Positions 10,779 through 19,727 of a stretch of DNA of 64,000 nucleotides are shown here, piece after piece. Source of the DNA: Halomontanus rarus (GTDB lineage: Archaea > Halobacteriota > Halobacteria > Halobacteriales > Natrialbaceae); assembly GCF_017357405.1 (NCBI RefSeq), contig NZ_CP071597.1, positions 1,798,001 to 1,862,000 on the forward strand. Direction: 5' to 3'. A model generated the notes under the pieces. The model saw nothing but the letters and a program-made list of their open reading frames with translations, made no database searches and was not told where the DNA came from. The position numbers and the translations under genes are program-made. Each line of letters starts with the position of its first letter. The first letter of the stretch is position 1.

Positions 10779-11732
10779 TCAGACCGCGAGCAGCACCAGC
10801 GTGTATCCCGTTGCACCGGCGGCGAACGCCCAGAACCGGCTCTCGCGATCCGCGGGGAGTTCCTCCTTGATCACGTTGAGGATAATTCCGCCGGCCAGAA
10901 ACGCCACGAGCAGCGCCAGCACGAACTCGTCGACGGCGACGGCGTAGCCCAGTCCGCACCCGGCGACGATCGCACCCGCGAGAAGCCACCGCCCGCGACG
11001 GTGGTAGGCGTTTCCGTGGTGCTCGCGAAGCCCGACGTCGTTGACCAGAAAGTGCAACCCCATCGCGACGGTGTACGTGAGCAGGTTCGTCGCGCCGGGA
11101 ACCTCCCGATGGACCAGCAAGTAGCCGATGAGCGCGTTGTACACCGCGAACGAACCGCAGTGAATCCAGAAGACGCCAACGTCCGTCTCCGCGAGTCGCT
11201 GGTCGCGGGCTCGAGACCGGCGAACGTACTGCTCGAGTCCGTAGAACGTCGCGAACCCGATCAACGACACGATGTAAACGTGTGTATCGAGCATCGCCGG
11301 GAAAATACCGCGGGCGTCGACCGTCTCCGAGGCCTCCTGGACCTCCGGGAGGAGGTGGACGAACACGTACGCGACGGAGGCTCCGCCGGCCATCGAGAGC
11401 CACCGACTCCGGGGGACGACGGTCAGCGATCGCAGGCGACCCGCGAGGAGGTGTACGAGTGCGAGCGCGAGTGCGAGTCCGAGCGGGAGCGCGTTCAGCA
11501 GGCCGACGTCGGTGCCCGTCACGGGCGTGTAGATGCACTCCAGCCGGTTGTCAATTCCGCAGGCGATCTCTGTAGCGGTATCCGTATCGTTCTCGATTCG
11601 ATCTCGAGGGCTCGATTTCCCTTCTCGAGACGAGCGTCCGTGACCGTCACCGCCGGGAACCGATCCGAAATGACGGTGGCTCAGTAGAGGGACGCCCCGC
11701 GACGCTGCGCAGACGTTCAGCCGGACGCTCAT
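10779..11732 (-). CDS. Multi-span membrane protein with ZIP-transporter-like features
   Basis: A 317-residue frame; the first 75 residues are polar and may be partly untranslated, since the membrane domain begins near VGLLNALPLGLALALALVHL. About eight membrane spans follow. His/Glu-bearing helices (VFVHLLPEVQEA, GLHFLVNDVGLREHHG) and the final AGGIILNVIKEELP recall ZIP-family metal transporters, but the classical HNxxDG and HExxHE metal motifs are absent. I call it ZIP-like by gestalt only; metal transport is not established. It stands alone on the minus strand, divergent from a HalOD1 gene. Confidence 0.7.
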   Translation of the reverse strand: MSVRLNVCAASRGVPLLSHRHFGSVPGGDGHGRSSREGKSSPRDRIENDTDTATEIACGIDNRLECIYTPVTGTDVGLLNALPLGLALALALVHLLAGRLRSLTVVPRSRWLSMAGGASVAYVFVHLLPEVQEASETVDARGIFPAMLDTHVYIVSLIGFATFYGLEQYVRRSRARDQRLAETDVGVFWIHCGSFAVYNALIGYLLVHREVPGATNLLTYTVAMGLHFLVNDVGLREHHGNAYHRRGRWLLAGAIVAGCGLGYAVAVDEFVLALLVAFLAGGIILNVIKEELPADRESRFWAFAAGATGYTLVLLAV

Positions 11733-11754
11733 ATCAGTACAACCAAAATGTTTT

Positions 11755-12090
11755 GTGTTCGACCTGAAGCCACTGGGGCGTGTACGCGTCTACGTGAGAC
11801 GAGCTCGACGATCCGGCCACCCGGTGAGCGACGGTGGGACGACGATCGAGATCGAATCGGAACCGAACGAACCGACGACGCGGACGATACTCCGAGGAAT
11901 CGCCGCGTTGAAAGGCGTCGACGAGACGAATCTCGATTCGCTCTATCAGGATATCGACCCGGACGCGCTGGAAACGCTGGTCGAACACGCCGACGAACGC
12001 GACCGCGAACTTCGCCTGAAGTTCTCGTTCGAGGGGTGTACCGTCACCGTACGTGAGGACGGCCACATCCGCCTCGCTCACGACCCGTAG
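11755..12090 (+). CDS. HalOD1 output domain protein
   Basis: A 111-residue protein carrying a HalOD1 domain, a small haloarchaeal domain found alone or at the end of signalling proteins. Characteristic order: ILRGIAALKGVDETNLDSLY, then DIDPDALETLVEHA, a beta strand (LRLKFSFEGCTVTV) and a final REDGHIRLA. The frame opens with GTG 11755; a GTG at 11824 (VSDGGTTIEIE) is an equally plausible start. Role in signalling or transcription is inferred from the family. Confidence 0.8.
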   Translation: MFDLKPLGRVRVYVRRARRSGHPVSDGGTTIEIESEPNEPTTRTILRGIAALKGVDETNLDSLYQDIDPDALETLVEHADERDRELRLKFSFEGCTVTVREDGHIRLAHDP

Positions 12091-12267
12091 ACGATCGTAC
12101 CGCGGCGACCCGATCGATGGGATCCGTTCACGAACGGACGGCGTTCGGTATCGGCGAGACGGGGCGACGAACCGTCGCTCGTCGTCCGACGGGTCTGGGG
12201 CAGGCCGTTCGAACCGAACCGATCTCGAGGTTGCGACGACCCGTCCGATCCGATCGCCCCTTCGAGT

Positions 12268-12292
12268 CCCGAACCCGAACCCGAACCCGAAC
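12268..12292. repeat. Hexanucleotide tandem repeat (CCCGAA)
   Basis: About four copies of CCCGAA lie in the intergenic region 70-90 bp upstream of the Lrp-like gene. This is a slippage-prone microsatellite with no known function. Confidence 0.6.
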
Positions 12293-12360
12293 TCTCACCG
12301 ATCGGCGACTGTCGCTCGAACGGACACAAAGATCACTTCACCGATGATTCGAGTTCACAC

Positions 12361-12843
12361 ATGAATCTCGACGATACGGATAAGGCGATACTCTACCTCC
12401 TTCAGAAGGAGACGCGGACGAACCTCACCCACGACGAGATCGCAGACCGAATCGACGTCTCCTCGAGTACCGTCAGCAACCGGTTGAACCGGCTCAAAGA
12501 CGACGGGATTCTCGTCGGCTACCAGCCGACGATCGACTACGAGGCGGCGGGCGCTCCATACCACGTGCTCTTCGTCTGCACGGCGCCGATCTCCCGGCGG
12601 TCGGACCTCGCGAACGAAGCCCTCGAGGTCTCCAGTGTCGTCAATATCCGCGAGTTGCTCGTCGGAACTCAGAATCTGCACGTCGAGGTGGTCTGTGTAG
12701 ATACGGAGAGCATCGAAACCGTGGCCCGAAAACTGGACGAGATCGGACTGGCGATCGACTACTCGGAGATCCTTCGCCGCGAATACGCTCGACCGTTCGA
12801 TCATTTCGGTTCCGATCTGGTGGACGAATCGGACGACGAGTGA
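12361..12843 (+). CDS. Lrp/AsnC-type transcriptional regulator
   Basis: A 160-residue DNA-binding regulator. The N-terminal winged helix spans residues 1-60 (DDTDKAILYLLQKETRTN, helix-turn-helix VSSSTVSNRLNRLKDDGIL), joined by GYQPTIDYEAAG to a ligand-binding-type domain. It has a haloarchaeal C-terminal extension ending in an acidic tail, with YARPFDHFGSDLV. A close paralogue lies at 26763-27251 with the same layout (RAFPYNHFGKEF). It probably controls neighbouring genes in response to a small molecule. Confidence 0.88.
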   Translation: MNLDDTDKAILYLLQKETRTNLTHDEIADRIDVSSSTVSNRLNRLKDDGILVGYQPTIDYEAAGAPYHVLFVCTAPISRRSDLANEALEVSSVVNIRELLVGTQNLHVEVVCVDTESIETVARKLDEIGLAIDYSEILRREYARPFDHFGSDLVDESDDE

Positions 12844-12940
12844 CGATCGTCGCCGTATATATATAACGATTCGATCGTCCGTTGGCCAGTAGCCACTGTA
12901 GCGGTTCTATTCTGGTCGCTGGAAACTATCTTTTTCCTGC

Positions 12941-12950
12941 TATTTATCCG
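12941..12950 (+). promoter_or_regulatory. TATA box of HalOD1/zinc-finger gene pair
   Basis: TATTTATCCG lies about 29 bp ahead of ATG 12974, consistent with leaderless transcription of the two overlapping genes. Confidence 0.5.
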
Positions 12951-12973
12951 TTCCATTGCCCTACAGCGGATGC

Positions 12974-13294
12974 ATGAGCTCCCACCCACAGCCCCTCGCC
13001 AGCGATTCCGTCACGGCCGAGATCGTGCAGGCGATCGCAACGGAGCGCGACGCGGACCCGACGGAACTGAAGCCGCCGCTGTACACCGTCGTCGACACCG
13101 AGGCACTGAACGACCTCTTTGCGCCGACGAAACACGGCCCCCGGTGCGGGCAGGTCTCGTTTACGTACTGCGGACAGCGAGTGACCGTCAGGAGCGACGA
13201 TGGCGTCAAAATCGAGATCGAAGACGGAGACGGAGTCGAAACCGGAACCGAAATCGAACACACGAGCGATCAAAACGCGGGCGATCGTCGATGA
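12974..13294 (+). CDS. HalOD1 output domain protein
   Basis: A 106-residue HalOD1 protein starting MSSHPQPLAS. Signature segments are VQAIATERDADPTELKPPLY, TVVDTEALNDLFAP and VSFTYCGQRVTVRSDDGVKI, followed by a very acidic tail. The stop codon overlaps the next start in ATGA (13291-13294), so the zinc-finger protein downstream is translationally coupled. The pairing suggests joint function, probably in regulation. Confidence 0.85.
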   Translation: MSSHPQPLASDSVTAEIVQAIATERDADPTELKPPLYTVVDTEALNDLFAPTKHGPRCGQVSFTYCGQRVTVRSDDGVKIEIEDGDGVETGTEIEHTSDQNAGDRR

Positions 13295-13494
13295 AATACT
13301 GCCTCAACTGTGACTGGTCCGTCAGCGTATCCGACGGGTTCACGCCCCAAGAACGGTCGAAAGAAGCCCTCGAGCACCACGTGGAAACGGGTCACGCGGT
13401 CGACTCCTCCGAGACGGTCGTGCGTCCGGACGTCCCGTCACTCGCCGCGTCGACGCTCGTCGCCGATCTCCTCGAGTCTCACGACGGATCGTGA
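13291..13494 (+). CDS. Small C2H2-like zinc-finger protein coupled to HalOD1
   Basis: A 67-residue protein beginning MKYCLNCDWSVSVSDG. The CxxCDW knuckle and a later HHVETGH pair make a probable single zinc-binding finger. The start overlaps the HalOD1 stop (ATGA). A similar CxxCDW...H...H protein is encoded at 58612-58740. Nucleic-acid or protein binding is likely from the fold type, not shown. Confidence 0.85.
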   Translation: MKYCLNCDWSVSVSDGFTPQERSKEALEHHVETGHAVDSSETVVRPDVPSLAASTLVADLLESHDGS

Positions 13495-13581
13495 TCGTCG
13501 TTTCCCCGTGAGAAACCGCCGGTATCGTGCCTGAGGCGAGTGACAGACGAGTCACCGAACCGCGTGAGATGTCCGTCTCGG

Positions 13582-13785
13582 TTACAAATCGCTCGCGTTC
13601 ACGTCCTCGAGTACGGCCGCATCGTCGCTTATGGCGCGAAGGTCGCCGTCGCCGCACGTACACTCGGTTCCGTGTCCGGTTCCGATCGGTCGAATCTCCC
13701 CGTCGGGGCCGACTCGAACCGCGTGTGCGGTCCCGCAGTTTCGACACACCGCCGCCGCCCGCCGCGGTTCGTTGTCAGATGCCAT
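13582..13785 (-). CDS. Small zinc-ribbon protein (family copy 1)
   Basis: A 67-residue protein with CRNCGTAHAVRVGPDGEIRP, IGTG and ECTCGDGDLR, i.e. a CxxC...CxC zinc ribbon around a conserved DGxIRPIGT core. The same core occurs in proteins at 15934-16077 and 27331-27519, so the window carries three family members. It lies close to HalOD1 and Lrp-like genes, as the third copy does. Probable zinc-binding regulatory microprotein. Confidence 0.8.
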   Translation of the reverse strand: MASDNEPRRAAAVCRNCGTAHAVRVGPDGEIRPIGTGHGTECTCGDGDLRAISDDAAVLEDVNASDL

Positions 13786-14075
13786 TCTCGCTTCCGTTGT
13801 TCGTTTGTGATTATCCGAGTTAACTGTTTATTATCAAAGAGGCATACAGTACGTACCAGTGACCAATCGGAGATCCAGAGCACCGGATCGGCCGTCGGTC
13901 GGTTCGGAGGCCAGGCGATTCGCAGCATCCAGCTCTCGAGTCGGACAGGCTCGACCGATCGCGACGGAGTGACCGCGACGACACTCACAGCGGTCGAGCA
14001 GCCGACTCGAGGGAGTACGTGGCAAGACGCTCGAGGCCGAACACTGCGTTCGGCATCGGCCTCGAGTACGACCGG

Positions 14076-14429
14076 TCAGTACTGCTCCTGGACGGCGTCC
14101 ATCTGACACTGCACGCAGAGATCGTCGGCGAAACAGGCCCGGTTGTCGTAGGGGCAGTCGTACTCCTCGACGTCGACCGACAGGCGGCGTTTGGCGTGTC
14201 GCCACTCCGTCTCCCACGTCTCGATGTCCATCTCGGCCGACGTGAACACGACGTCTCCGTCCCTGTCGACGATCTTGACGACCGTCACCGTCCCCTGGTT
14301 CTCCTTGACGAGTTCGATCGCACGCTCGTAGGACGAACACGTGATGCGCTCGGTCTCGCCGCCGTCGTCCAGCAGGGAGACCGTGATCCTCCCGTCGTAC
14401 TCCTCCGTCGGATCCAGACCAGCAGTCAT
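14076..14429 (-). CDS. Conserved-type small protein with C-terminal Cys cluster
   Basis: A 117-residue soluble protein starting MTAGLDPTEEYDG. It has a beta-rich N-terminal half (RITVSLLDDGGETERI, VTVVKIVDRDGDVVFTSAEM) and ends in a cysteine cluster (CPYDNRACFADDLCVQC) that could bind zinc or an iron-sulfur centre. I do not recognise the family. It is divergent from the lipoprotein gene at 14631. Confidence 0.7.
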   Translation of the reverse strand: MTAGLDPTEEYDGRITVSLLDDGGETERITCSSYERAIELVKENQGTVTVVKIVDRDGDVVFTSAEMDIETWETEWRHAKRRLSVDVEEYDCPYDNRACFADDLCVQCQMDAVQEQY

Positions 14430-14598
14430 GTCACTCCCTCTCGAGACGATAACGTAAAAAATCACACCCCAGTCGGGACAGTGAACGGCGATTCGTGAAC
14501 GAACGGGCGAGCGATTCGACAGGGCTCTCGAGTGCATCGATTCTCGTCGGTGTCGCACGCTCACGCTCGTGTCGTCGATGCTGAAATATTCGCCCCGT

Positions 14599-14608
14599 GT
14601 ATTTATCA
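14599..14608 (+). promoter_or_regulatory. TATA box of lipoprotein gene
   Basis: GTATTTATCA sits about 27 bp ahead of ATG 14631, fitting a leaderless transcript. Confidence 0.5.
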
Positions 14609-14630
14609 CTGGAAACGACAATACGGTTGC

Positions 14631-15554
14631 ATGAAACGCCCTCCCCGTGACTGGCCGCGACGACGAGCGCTTCGGATGGTCGGAGGTGTCGGCAGTATCG
14701 CCGCCGCCGGTTGTCTCACGTCGCTGTCTCGAACGGACTCGTGTTCGGACGGCGCCGACTTTTCAGTGGACGAAGCCGCTGATGCGCACGTCTCCAACGA
14801 GTTCAGTACGTCGCTCGACGGATTAGCCTACGCCGCCCGGACCGTCGTCACCGACGCGCTCGACACCGACACCGGTGAATCTACCTCTCGAGGCTACTAT
14901 TCTCCGCACTTACGGACAGCATACGTCGTCACGGGGCCCGAAGCGCACTACTATCGCGTCGAAACGACCGACCGCGATCGAGCGGAGACGACCGGGTACG
15001 AGTACTCGGTCGAAATCGACGTCGACGAATCGGCGCTCTCGGACGACGACCAGGTCCGTTCGTTTACTGACCTACCCACCCACGACCGTGAGTCGCTGCG
15101 CAGTGCGATAGGGAATCCAGGGCTCCTTCACGCACCGCACTACACGTCGTTCTCGGTCGTGTTCGCGTACGAACACAGTGACGTACGGGACCAATCCGAG
15201 TTCGTACCGGGTGTGCACAGCCACTACCTGGAGTGGGACGAGACGTTGCTCCGATTGACCTTCGAGGAGCGACGAACGGTCGAGATTACGAGTACGACCG
15301 TCTCGACCGAACTCGTCGCCGAATCTCAGGGCGAGTTCGTCGAGTACGTCGGCGGAGAGCGCGGTGTCGTTCTCGATTCGCTCACGAGCCAACAACGAGA
15401 CATCGTCGCTCGAGCGATCGACGGAACGTACACCGAGTGCGAACCGTATTCGGAGCCGTTCAGCGAGCTCCGCGAACGACTTTCGACGCGTGAAGACGGA
15501 TTCGCGCCGCTCGTTTACTACGACGGGAACTGGTACTTCGCTCACCTCTCTTGA
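14631..15554 (+). CDS. Tat-exported lipoprotein of unknown function (paralogue of 54122-54979)
   Basis: A 307-residue protein with a twin-arginine signal (RRRALRMVGGVGSIAAAGC) ending in a lipobox cysteine. The mature protein is acidic and beta-rich with no enzymatic motif. Its C-terminal third (QQRDIVARAIDGTY, then SELRERL and YYDGNWYFAHL) parallels the lipoprotein at 54122-54979 (AERSVVEEAIADGYF, DRIRER, EYEGVEYLAYV), so the two are paralogues. Probably anchored on the outer face of the membrane. Confidence 0.85.
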   Translation: MKRPPRDWPRRRALRMVGGVGSIAAAGCLTSLSRTDSCSDGADFSVDEAADAHVSNEFSTSLDGLAYAARTVVTDALDTDTGESTSRGYYSPHLRTAYVVTGPEAHYYRVETTDRDRAETTGYEYSVEIDVDESALSDDDQVRSFTDLPTHDRESLRSAIGNPGLLHAPHYTSFSVVFAYEHSDVRDQSEFVPGVHSHYLEWDETLLRLTFEERRTVEITSTTVSTELVAESQGEFVEYVGGERGVVLDSLTSQQRDIVARAIDGTYTECEPYSEPFSELRERLSTREDGFAPLVYYDGNWYFAHLS

Positions 15555-15618
15555 CGATCCTCGGGACGGAGTGCTGCCAGCAGTGGTCGCTTCGACGACC
15601 GGCTCGCTGCCGGACCGG

Positions 15619-15747
15619 TCACAGCGGGATCGACCACTCGTGATCGCACTCCGGACAGCAGAAATCCGCGAACACCGAACCCTCAGCGACGTACTTTTCG
15701 AGTAGTTCTCCCAGCCCACTGCCACAGTCCGGACACTGAGCGTTCAT
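15619..15747 (-). CDS. Zinc-ribbon microprotein, 42 aa
   Basis: A 42-residue frame starting MNAQCPDCGSGLGELLEKY and ending CCPECDHEWSIPL. Two CxxC knuckles about 27 residues apart form a textbook zinc ribbon, which strongly supports coding despite the size. It lies downstream of the lipoprotein gene on the opposite strand. Function unknown; small zinc ribbons of this kind are common in haloarchaea. Confidence 0.75.
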   Translation of the reverse strand: MNAQCPDCGSGLGELLEKYVAEGSVFADFCCPECDHEWSIPL

Positions 15748-15933
15748 TCACGGAAACCTATCGATACAGCGGGTATCAGTCTGTCCCCCAGTTGTTTTGG
15801 GTTTATTTCCATCGGTAATAACTCGAGTGCCGACTCGAGGGTGTTCGAAATCGACGAGCACAAAGCGATCGCGTCGGCGAATCTGCGTCGGAAACGGACA
15901 CAAAAAGACCGCATCGGTTGCGAGCGGGACGAT

Positions 15934-16077
15934 TCACCTGAGCGGACGGAAGTTCTCGGACCCACAGGAACAGACGGCCGTTCCGATGGGTCGGATCGTT
16001 CCGTTCATCAACTCTTTCGCTGCGTACACCGAGTCGCAGCGTTCACACACGGCCACAACGCGGTCGTGGTCGCGCAT
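15934..16077 (-). CDS. Small zinc-ribbon protein (family copy 2)
   Basis: A 47-residue protein starting MRDHDRVVAVCERCDSVYAA, with a CxxC knuckle, the shared NGTIRPIGT core and a CSCGSENFRPLR end. It is closely similar to the product of 27331-27519 and more distantly to 13582-13785. It sits just downstream of the large PAS/GAF/HTH-10 regulator, again next to regulatory genes. Confidence 0.78.
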   Translation of the reverse strand: MRDHDRVVAVCERCDSVYAAKELMNGTIRPIGTAVCSCGSENFRPLR

Positions 16078-16160
16078 GGCGATCACCCCATTACGTAGAG
16101 TGAAGGGGGCTACCTTCAATTTTCGTACTGGGTTTCCGGTCAGTCAGCGGCGGGAGACGG

Positions 16161-19100
16161 TCACCCGTGCGAGAACTCGTCGAACATCGTGGCGAGGAGT
16201 TTCCGGAGTCCGGCCTGGCGGTGCTGGTGGAACGTCGACGGGGTCACGCCCAGCGCTTCGGAGAGTTCGCTTCCGCTGGTGGCTCGGGGACGGTCATAGT
16301 ACCCCGAGAAGTACGCCGCCTGCAACGACTCCAGTTGCCTGTCGGTGAGCCGGTCGAGAAACGCGGTTCGAACGCCCTGTGGCGTCCGGTCGGAACGGTG
16401 GACCGTCCGCTTGGTCAGCACGTCAGAATCGGGATACGTCGTCTGGAACGCGTCGACGACGGTCCGCACGTTCACCGACGGGGGAAGCATCACGGTCGCG
16501 GTCGCATCGTGGCCGGTGGCGGTCGCCGTCGTCACCGTCGCACCGTACTCCGCGAACGTGGTGATCATGGTCGGGACGGTGGACACGAACTCCAGGAGAG
16601 ACTCGTCGCCATGCTCCTCGACGAGCCGTGCGCGTTCGATATCCGGGGCGTCGGCGGCACGCTCGAGCAGCGTCTCCACGGACTCGGTGGTCACCGTCGC
16701 GTACACGAGATACGAGTCGCTGGCGTGGGCGACCAGTCCCTGAATCGTAAGCGCGGTCCCGGTGTCGGCCGTCACGGTAAAGAGGAAGTGATCCGGATCG
16801 CGGACGCGAACCTCGAGTTCGACGCTCTCGTCGGTCACGAGCGCCTCTTTTCGCTCGGCGGCCGTGATCGCGAAGCCGAGGGTCTCGCCGAACTTCTCGA
16901 GGATGGTCCGACCGCGCTCCCCGAAGGCGTCGGGACGGTCCGAACAGACCACGAGCACTCCGTAGAGCGTGTCCTTGTGTTGGATCGGAACGGCGAGTGC
17001 GGATTCGATGCCGTCTTCCCGGAGCCGCCGACAGCACGCGTCGGCGGGAGCTGCGGTCTCGAGACACTGGACGACCTGTAGCTGGCGCGTCTCGAGGGTT
17101 CGCTGGACGAGCCCTTGCGCGCCGGTCTTCGATGGTGTGGTCTCGCGGTCACGCTCGTGCTCGTGCTCACCCTCGCGTTCGACCTTCTCTTCACGCTCGT
17201 GTTCTCCCTCGTCACACGCGTCGACAATCGCCGTCGCCGTTTCCTCGTCGACTCCGGCCCAGGCACCGGCGGTGACCGTTTCGTGGACGACCGAGCGGTT
17301 CCCGATCCAGGCCATCTCGTAGAAATCGGAGGCCGCCAGACGGTCACAGACCGTCTGCTCGATCTCGGCTCGAGACCGTTCCGTGACGAGTCGACGGACG
17401 ATCTCCTGGACGAGTTCGTTGATCCGGTTGAGTCGCTCTAACTCGGCTCGAGACCGTTCCAGTTCCCGCTCGAACTCCTTCCGTTCGGTCACGTCGATGA
17501 TGACCCCCTCGAGCGACTCGAGCGCGCCGTCCTCGTCGACGATCACTCGCCCCTTCTCCCGGACCCACCGGCGGTTGCCATCGGCGGTCTCGATACGATA
17601 GGTCACCGTGAACGGCTCGCCGTCGCCCACGTTCGTCTGAACCGTCTCCCAGAGACGGTCGCGGTCTTCCGCGACGATCACGTCGTCACCGAAACGAACC
17701 TCGTTGCGCTCGAACGCATCGCGGTCGTATCCGGTCAGTTCCACGCACCCCTCGCTGACGAACTCCATCGGCCAGCCGCGTTCGTTGCGACACCGGTAGA
17801 TCAGTCCGGGGATGTTGCTCATCACCGTCGACAGCTGGCGCTCTCGCTCGCGAAGCGCCCGCTCGGCGTCTCGCTGCTCGGTGACGTCGGCGAACGTGAT
17901 CACCGCACCGGCGTCCCGCCCCTCGAACCGCAACGGCGTCCCGCTCACGGAGAGCCACACCCGCCGGCCGTCGCTTCGGGTGATCCCGGCCTCGACGTCG
18001 TGAACCGTCTCTCCCTCGGCGAACACGCGGTGGACGGGGTGTTCGTCGGCGGGGTACGGCTCCCCGTCCGGCGTCACGGGCTCGAGCGCGTCGATCACCT
18101 GCTCGATCCCCTCGAAGTCCTCGGCCGCGTATCCGACGATCGCTTCGGCGCGATCGTTGACGCGCTCGAGGGATCCGTCTGCGTCCAGGGTCGCGATCCC
18201 GATCGGACTGGTGTCGACGATCCGTTCGACGAGGTCGCGTTCCTCCCGAAGCGCGCGCTCGCGCTCCTTGCGGTCCGTGATATCGCTGAAGTACACCGAG
18301 ACGCCGGTCTCGGAGGGATAGAGCGTCGCCTCGACCCAGAACTCGAGGGGGTCGTAGTACAGCTCGTAGCTGGTCGGCTCCTGGGTTTCCAGCGCCGCGT
18401 GGAAACTCTCCCGAACGATCGGTTCCTCGGCGGCCTCCGGAAACACGTCCCACAGGCGCTCGCCGAGTAACTCCGCCGCCGGGTGCTCGAGGAGTTGTTC
18501 GGCCCGCTCGTTGACGTGGACGAACCGAAACTCGTCGTCGACCGCGTAGAACGCCTCGGAGACGCGCCCCAGAATCTCCTCGAACTCGGCTTCGAGACGG
18601 CGTTGTTCGGTGATATCCGTGAGGGTGAAGACGGCGCCGGCTGGAGTGTCATCGGCGTTCTCGGTCTCCCCGAGAGCGCCCTCGAGGTCGGTATCCATAC
18701 CTGTACCTGTATCCAGCGGCGCACCGTCGACGGAGAGCCAGACGCGCTGTCCGTCCGGCCGGAGCACGCCGATGGTCGTCTCGAGCGGTTCCCCGGCGTC
18801 GACGACGCGCTCGAACGGGGTCTCCTCCTCGCTCAACGGATTCCCCGCAGCGTCCGTCAGTCCCCAGCCCGGGTCGTCGTACCTAGACGTCACGATCTCC
18901 TCCCGACTCCGGCCGAGGACCCGCTCCGCGCGCTCGTTGGCGAACCGGATCTCGCCGCGCGCGTCGAAACCGACGATTCCGACCGGCGTCGTTTCGACGA
19001 GCCGCTCTTTCGACGTCGCCTCCCCGTCGAGCGACCGTTCCGCGTCCAGCGTCTCGACGGCCGAGGCGAGGACGTTCGCGACGGTCCGGAGAAACGTGAC

Positions 19101-19559
19101 GTCGTCCTCGGTGAACGTACGCCGTGCCGTCGTCCGTGCACCGACGACGCCCCACGGGTCGTCGACCGGACCGACGACGGCGCTCACCCCGCTGACGATC
19201 CCGCGCGACGTGCACAGCTCGGCGCCGGAAATCCGCTCGTCGGTCCGCAGATCGTCGACGACCACCGGCTCCCGGGCGCGCAACGTGTACCCCGCCTGCG
19301 ACCGACCGTCCGCCGGAACCGTTTCGCAGCCGACGCGCTCCGCTGGCCAGCCCGTCCCCTCTCTCAAGCGGAGCCGCCGGTCGTCGACGACTTCGAACAC
19401 GCTGCAGTACTCGACCTCGAGCACCGTCGCGACACCGGTCGACGCATCGTCCAACAGGGACTCGAGATCGTCGGCCTCGAGCGCCCGTCGACTGAGATCG
19501 GCGACGAACTCCTGTGGGGTAGCCTGTGTTCGGCGCTCGCGATTGGACGGAGAATCCAT
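16161..19559 (-). CDS. Multi-sensor bacterio-opsin-activator-type regulator (GAF-PAS4-GAF-BAT-HTH10)
   Basis: An 1132-residue cytoplasmic regulator. Domains in order: GAF (about 20-170), four PAS domains (about 183-700; boundaries marked by DITEQRR, DITDRKE, DVTEQRD, DVTERKE), a second GAF (about 715-880), a bacterio-opsin activator region (about 890-1060) and a C-terminal HTH-10 DNA-binding domain (LTDRQLESLQAAYFSGYYD, then TPSTFHQHRQAGLRKLL). The arrangement matches Bat-type direct sensor-transcription factors without a phosphotransfer step. The second GAF carries an unusual low-complexity insert rich in Glu, His and Arg (about 785-815). Likely ligands for PAS/GAF (light, redox, gas, small molecules) cannot be read from sequence. 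Confidence 0.92.
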   Translation of the reverse strand: MDSPSNRERRTQATPQEFVADLSRRALEADDLESLLDDASTGVATVLEVEYCSVFEVVDDRRLRLREGTGWPAERVGCETVPADGRSQAGYTLRAREPVVVDDLRTDERISGAELCTSRGIVSGVSAVVGPVDDPWGVVGARTTARRTFTEDDVTFLRTVANVLASAVETLDAERSLDGEATSKERLVETTPVGIVGFDARGEIRFANERAERVLGRSREEIVTSRYDDPGWGLTDAAGNPLSEEETPFERVVDAGEPLETTIGVLRPDGQRVWLSVDGAPLDTGTGMDTDLEGALGETENADDTPAGAVFTLTDITEQRRLEAEFEEILGRVSEAFYAVDDEFRFVHVNERAEQLLEHPAAELLGERLWDVFPEAAEEPIVRESFHAALETQEPTSYELYYDPLEFWVEATLYPSETGVSVYFSDITDRKERERALREERDLVERIVDTSPIGIATLDADGSLERVNDRAEAIVGYAAEDFEGIEQVIDALEPVTPDGEPYPADEHPVHRVFAEGETVHDVEAGITRSDGRRVWLSVSGTPLRFEGRDAGAVITFADVTEQRDAERALRERERQLSTVMSNIPGLIYRCRNERGWPMEFVSEGCVELTGYDRDAFERNEVRFGDDVIVAEDRDRLWETVQTNVGDGEPFTVTYRIETADGNRRWVREKGRVIVDEDGALESLEGVIIDVTERKEFERELERSRAELERLNRINELVQEIVRRLVTERSRAEIEQTVCDRLAASDFYEMAWIGNRSVVHETVTAGAWAGVDEETATAIVDACDEGEHEREEKVEREGEHEHERDRETTPSKTGAQGLVQRTLETRQLQVVQCLETAAPADACCRRLREDGIESALAVPIQHKDTLYGVLVVCSDRPDAFGERGRTILEKFGETLGFAITAAERKEALVTDESVELEVRVRDPDHFLFTVTADTGTALTIQGLVAHASDSYLVYATVTTESVETLLERAADAPDIERARLVEEHGDESLLEFVSTVPTMITTFAEYGATVTTATATGHDATATVMLPPSVNVRTVVDAFQTTYPDSDVLTKRTVHRSDRTPQGVRTAFLDRLTDRQLESLQAAYFSGYYDRPRATSGSELSEALGVTPSTFHQHRQAGLRKLLATMFDEFSHG

Positions 19560-19727
19560 TCGAAGAGAAGTGGTTCTCGACTCCCGTAAAGCCCACCGGT
19601 GTAATAGAGATTACCGTCGGTTTTCGGCATCCGGCCCGGCAATACTATTCGACGACTGTCACCATCGAGCGTCGTACCTGATATATGGGGTGTGGAGACT
19701 ATTTGAAATCGCCACCATTCACCGGCT

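Noticed and set aside
12887..12935. Possible further copy of the palindromic repeat (CCAGTAGCCACTGTAGC)
   Set aside because: Only the short TAGCCACTG phrase matches; the rest of both arms does not.
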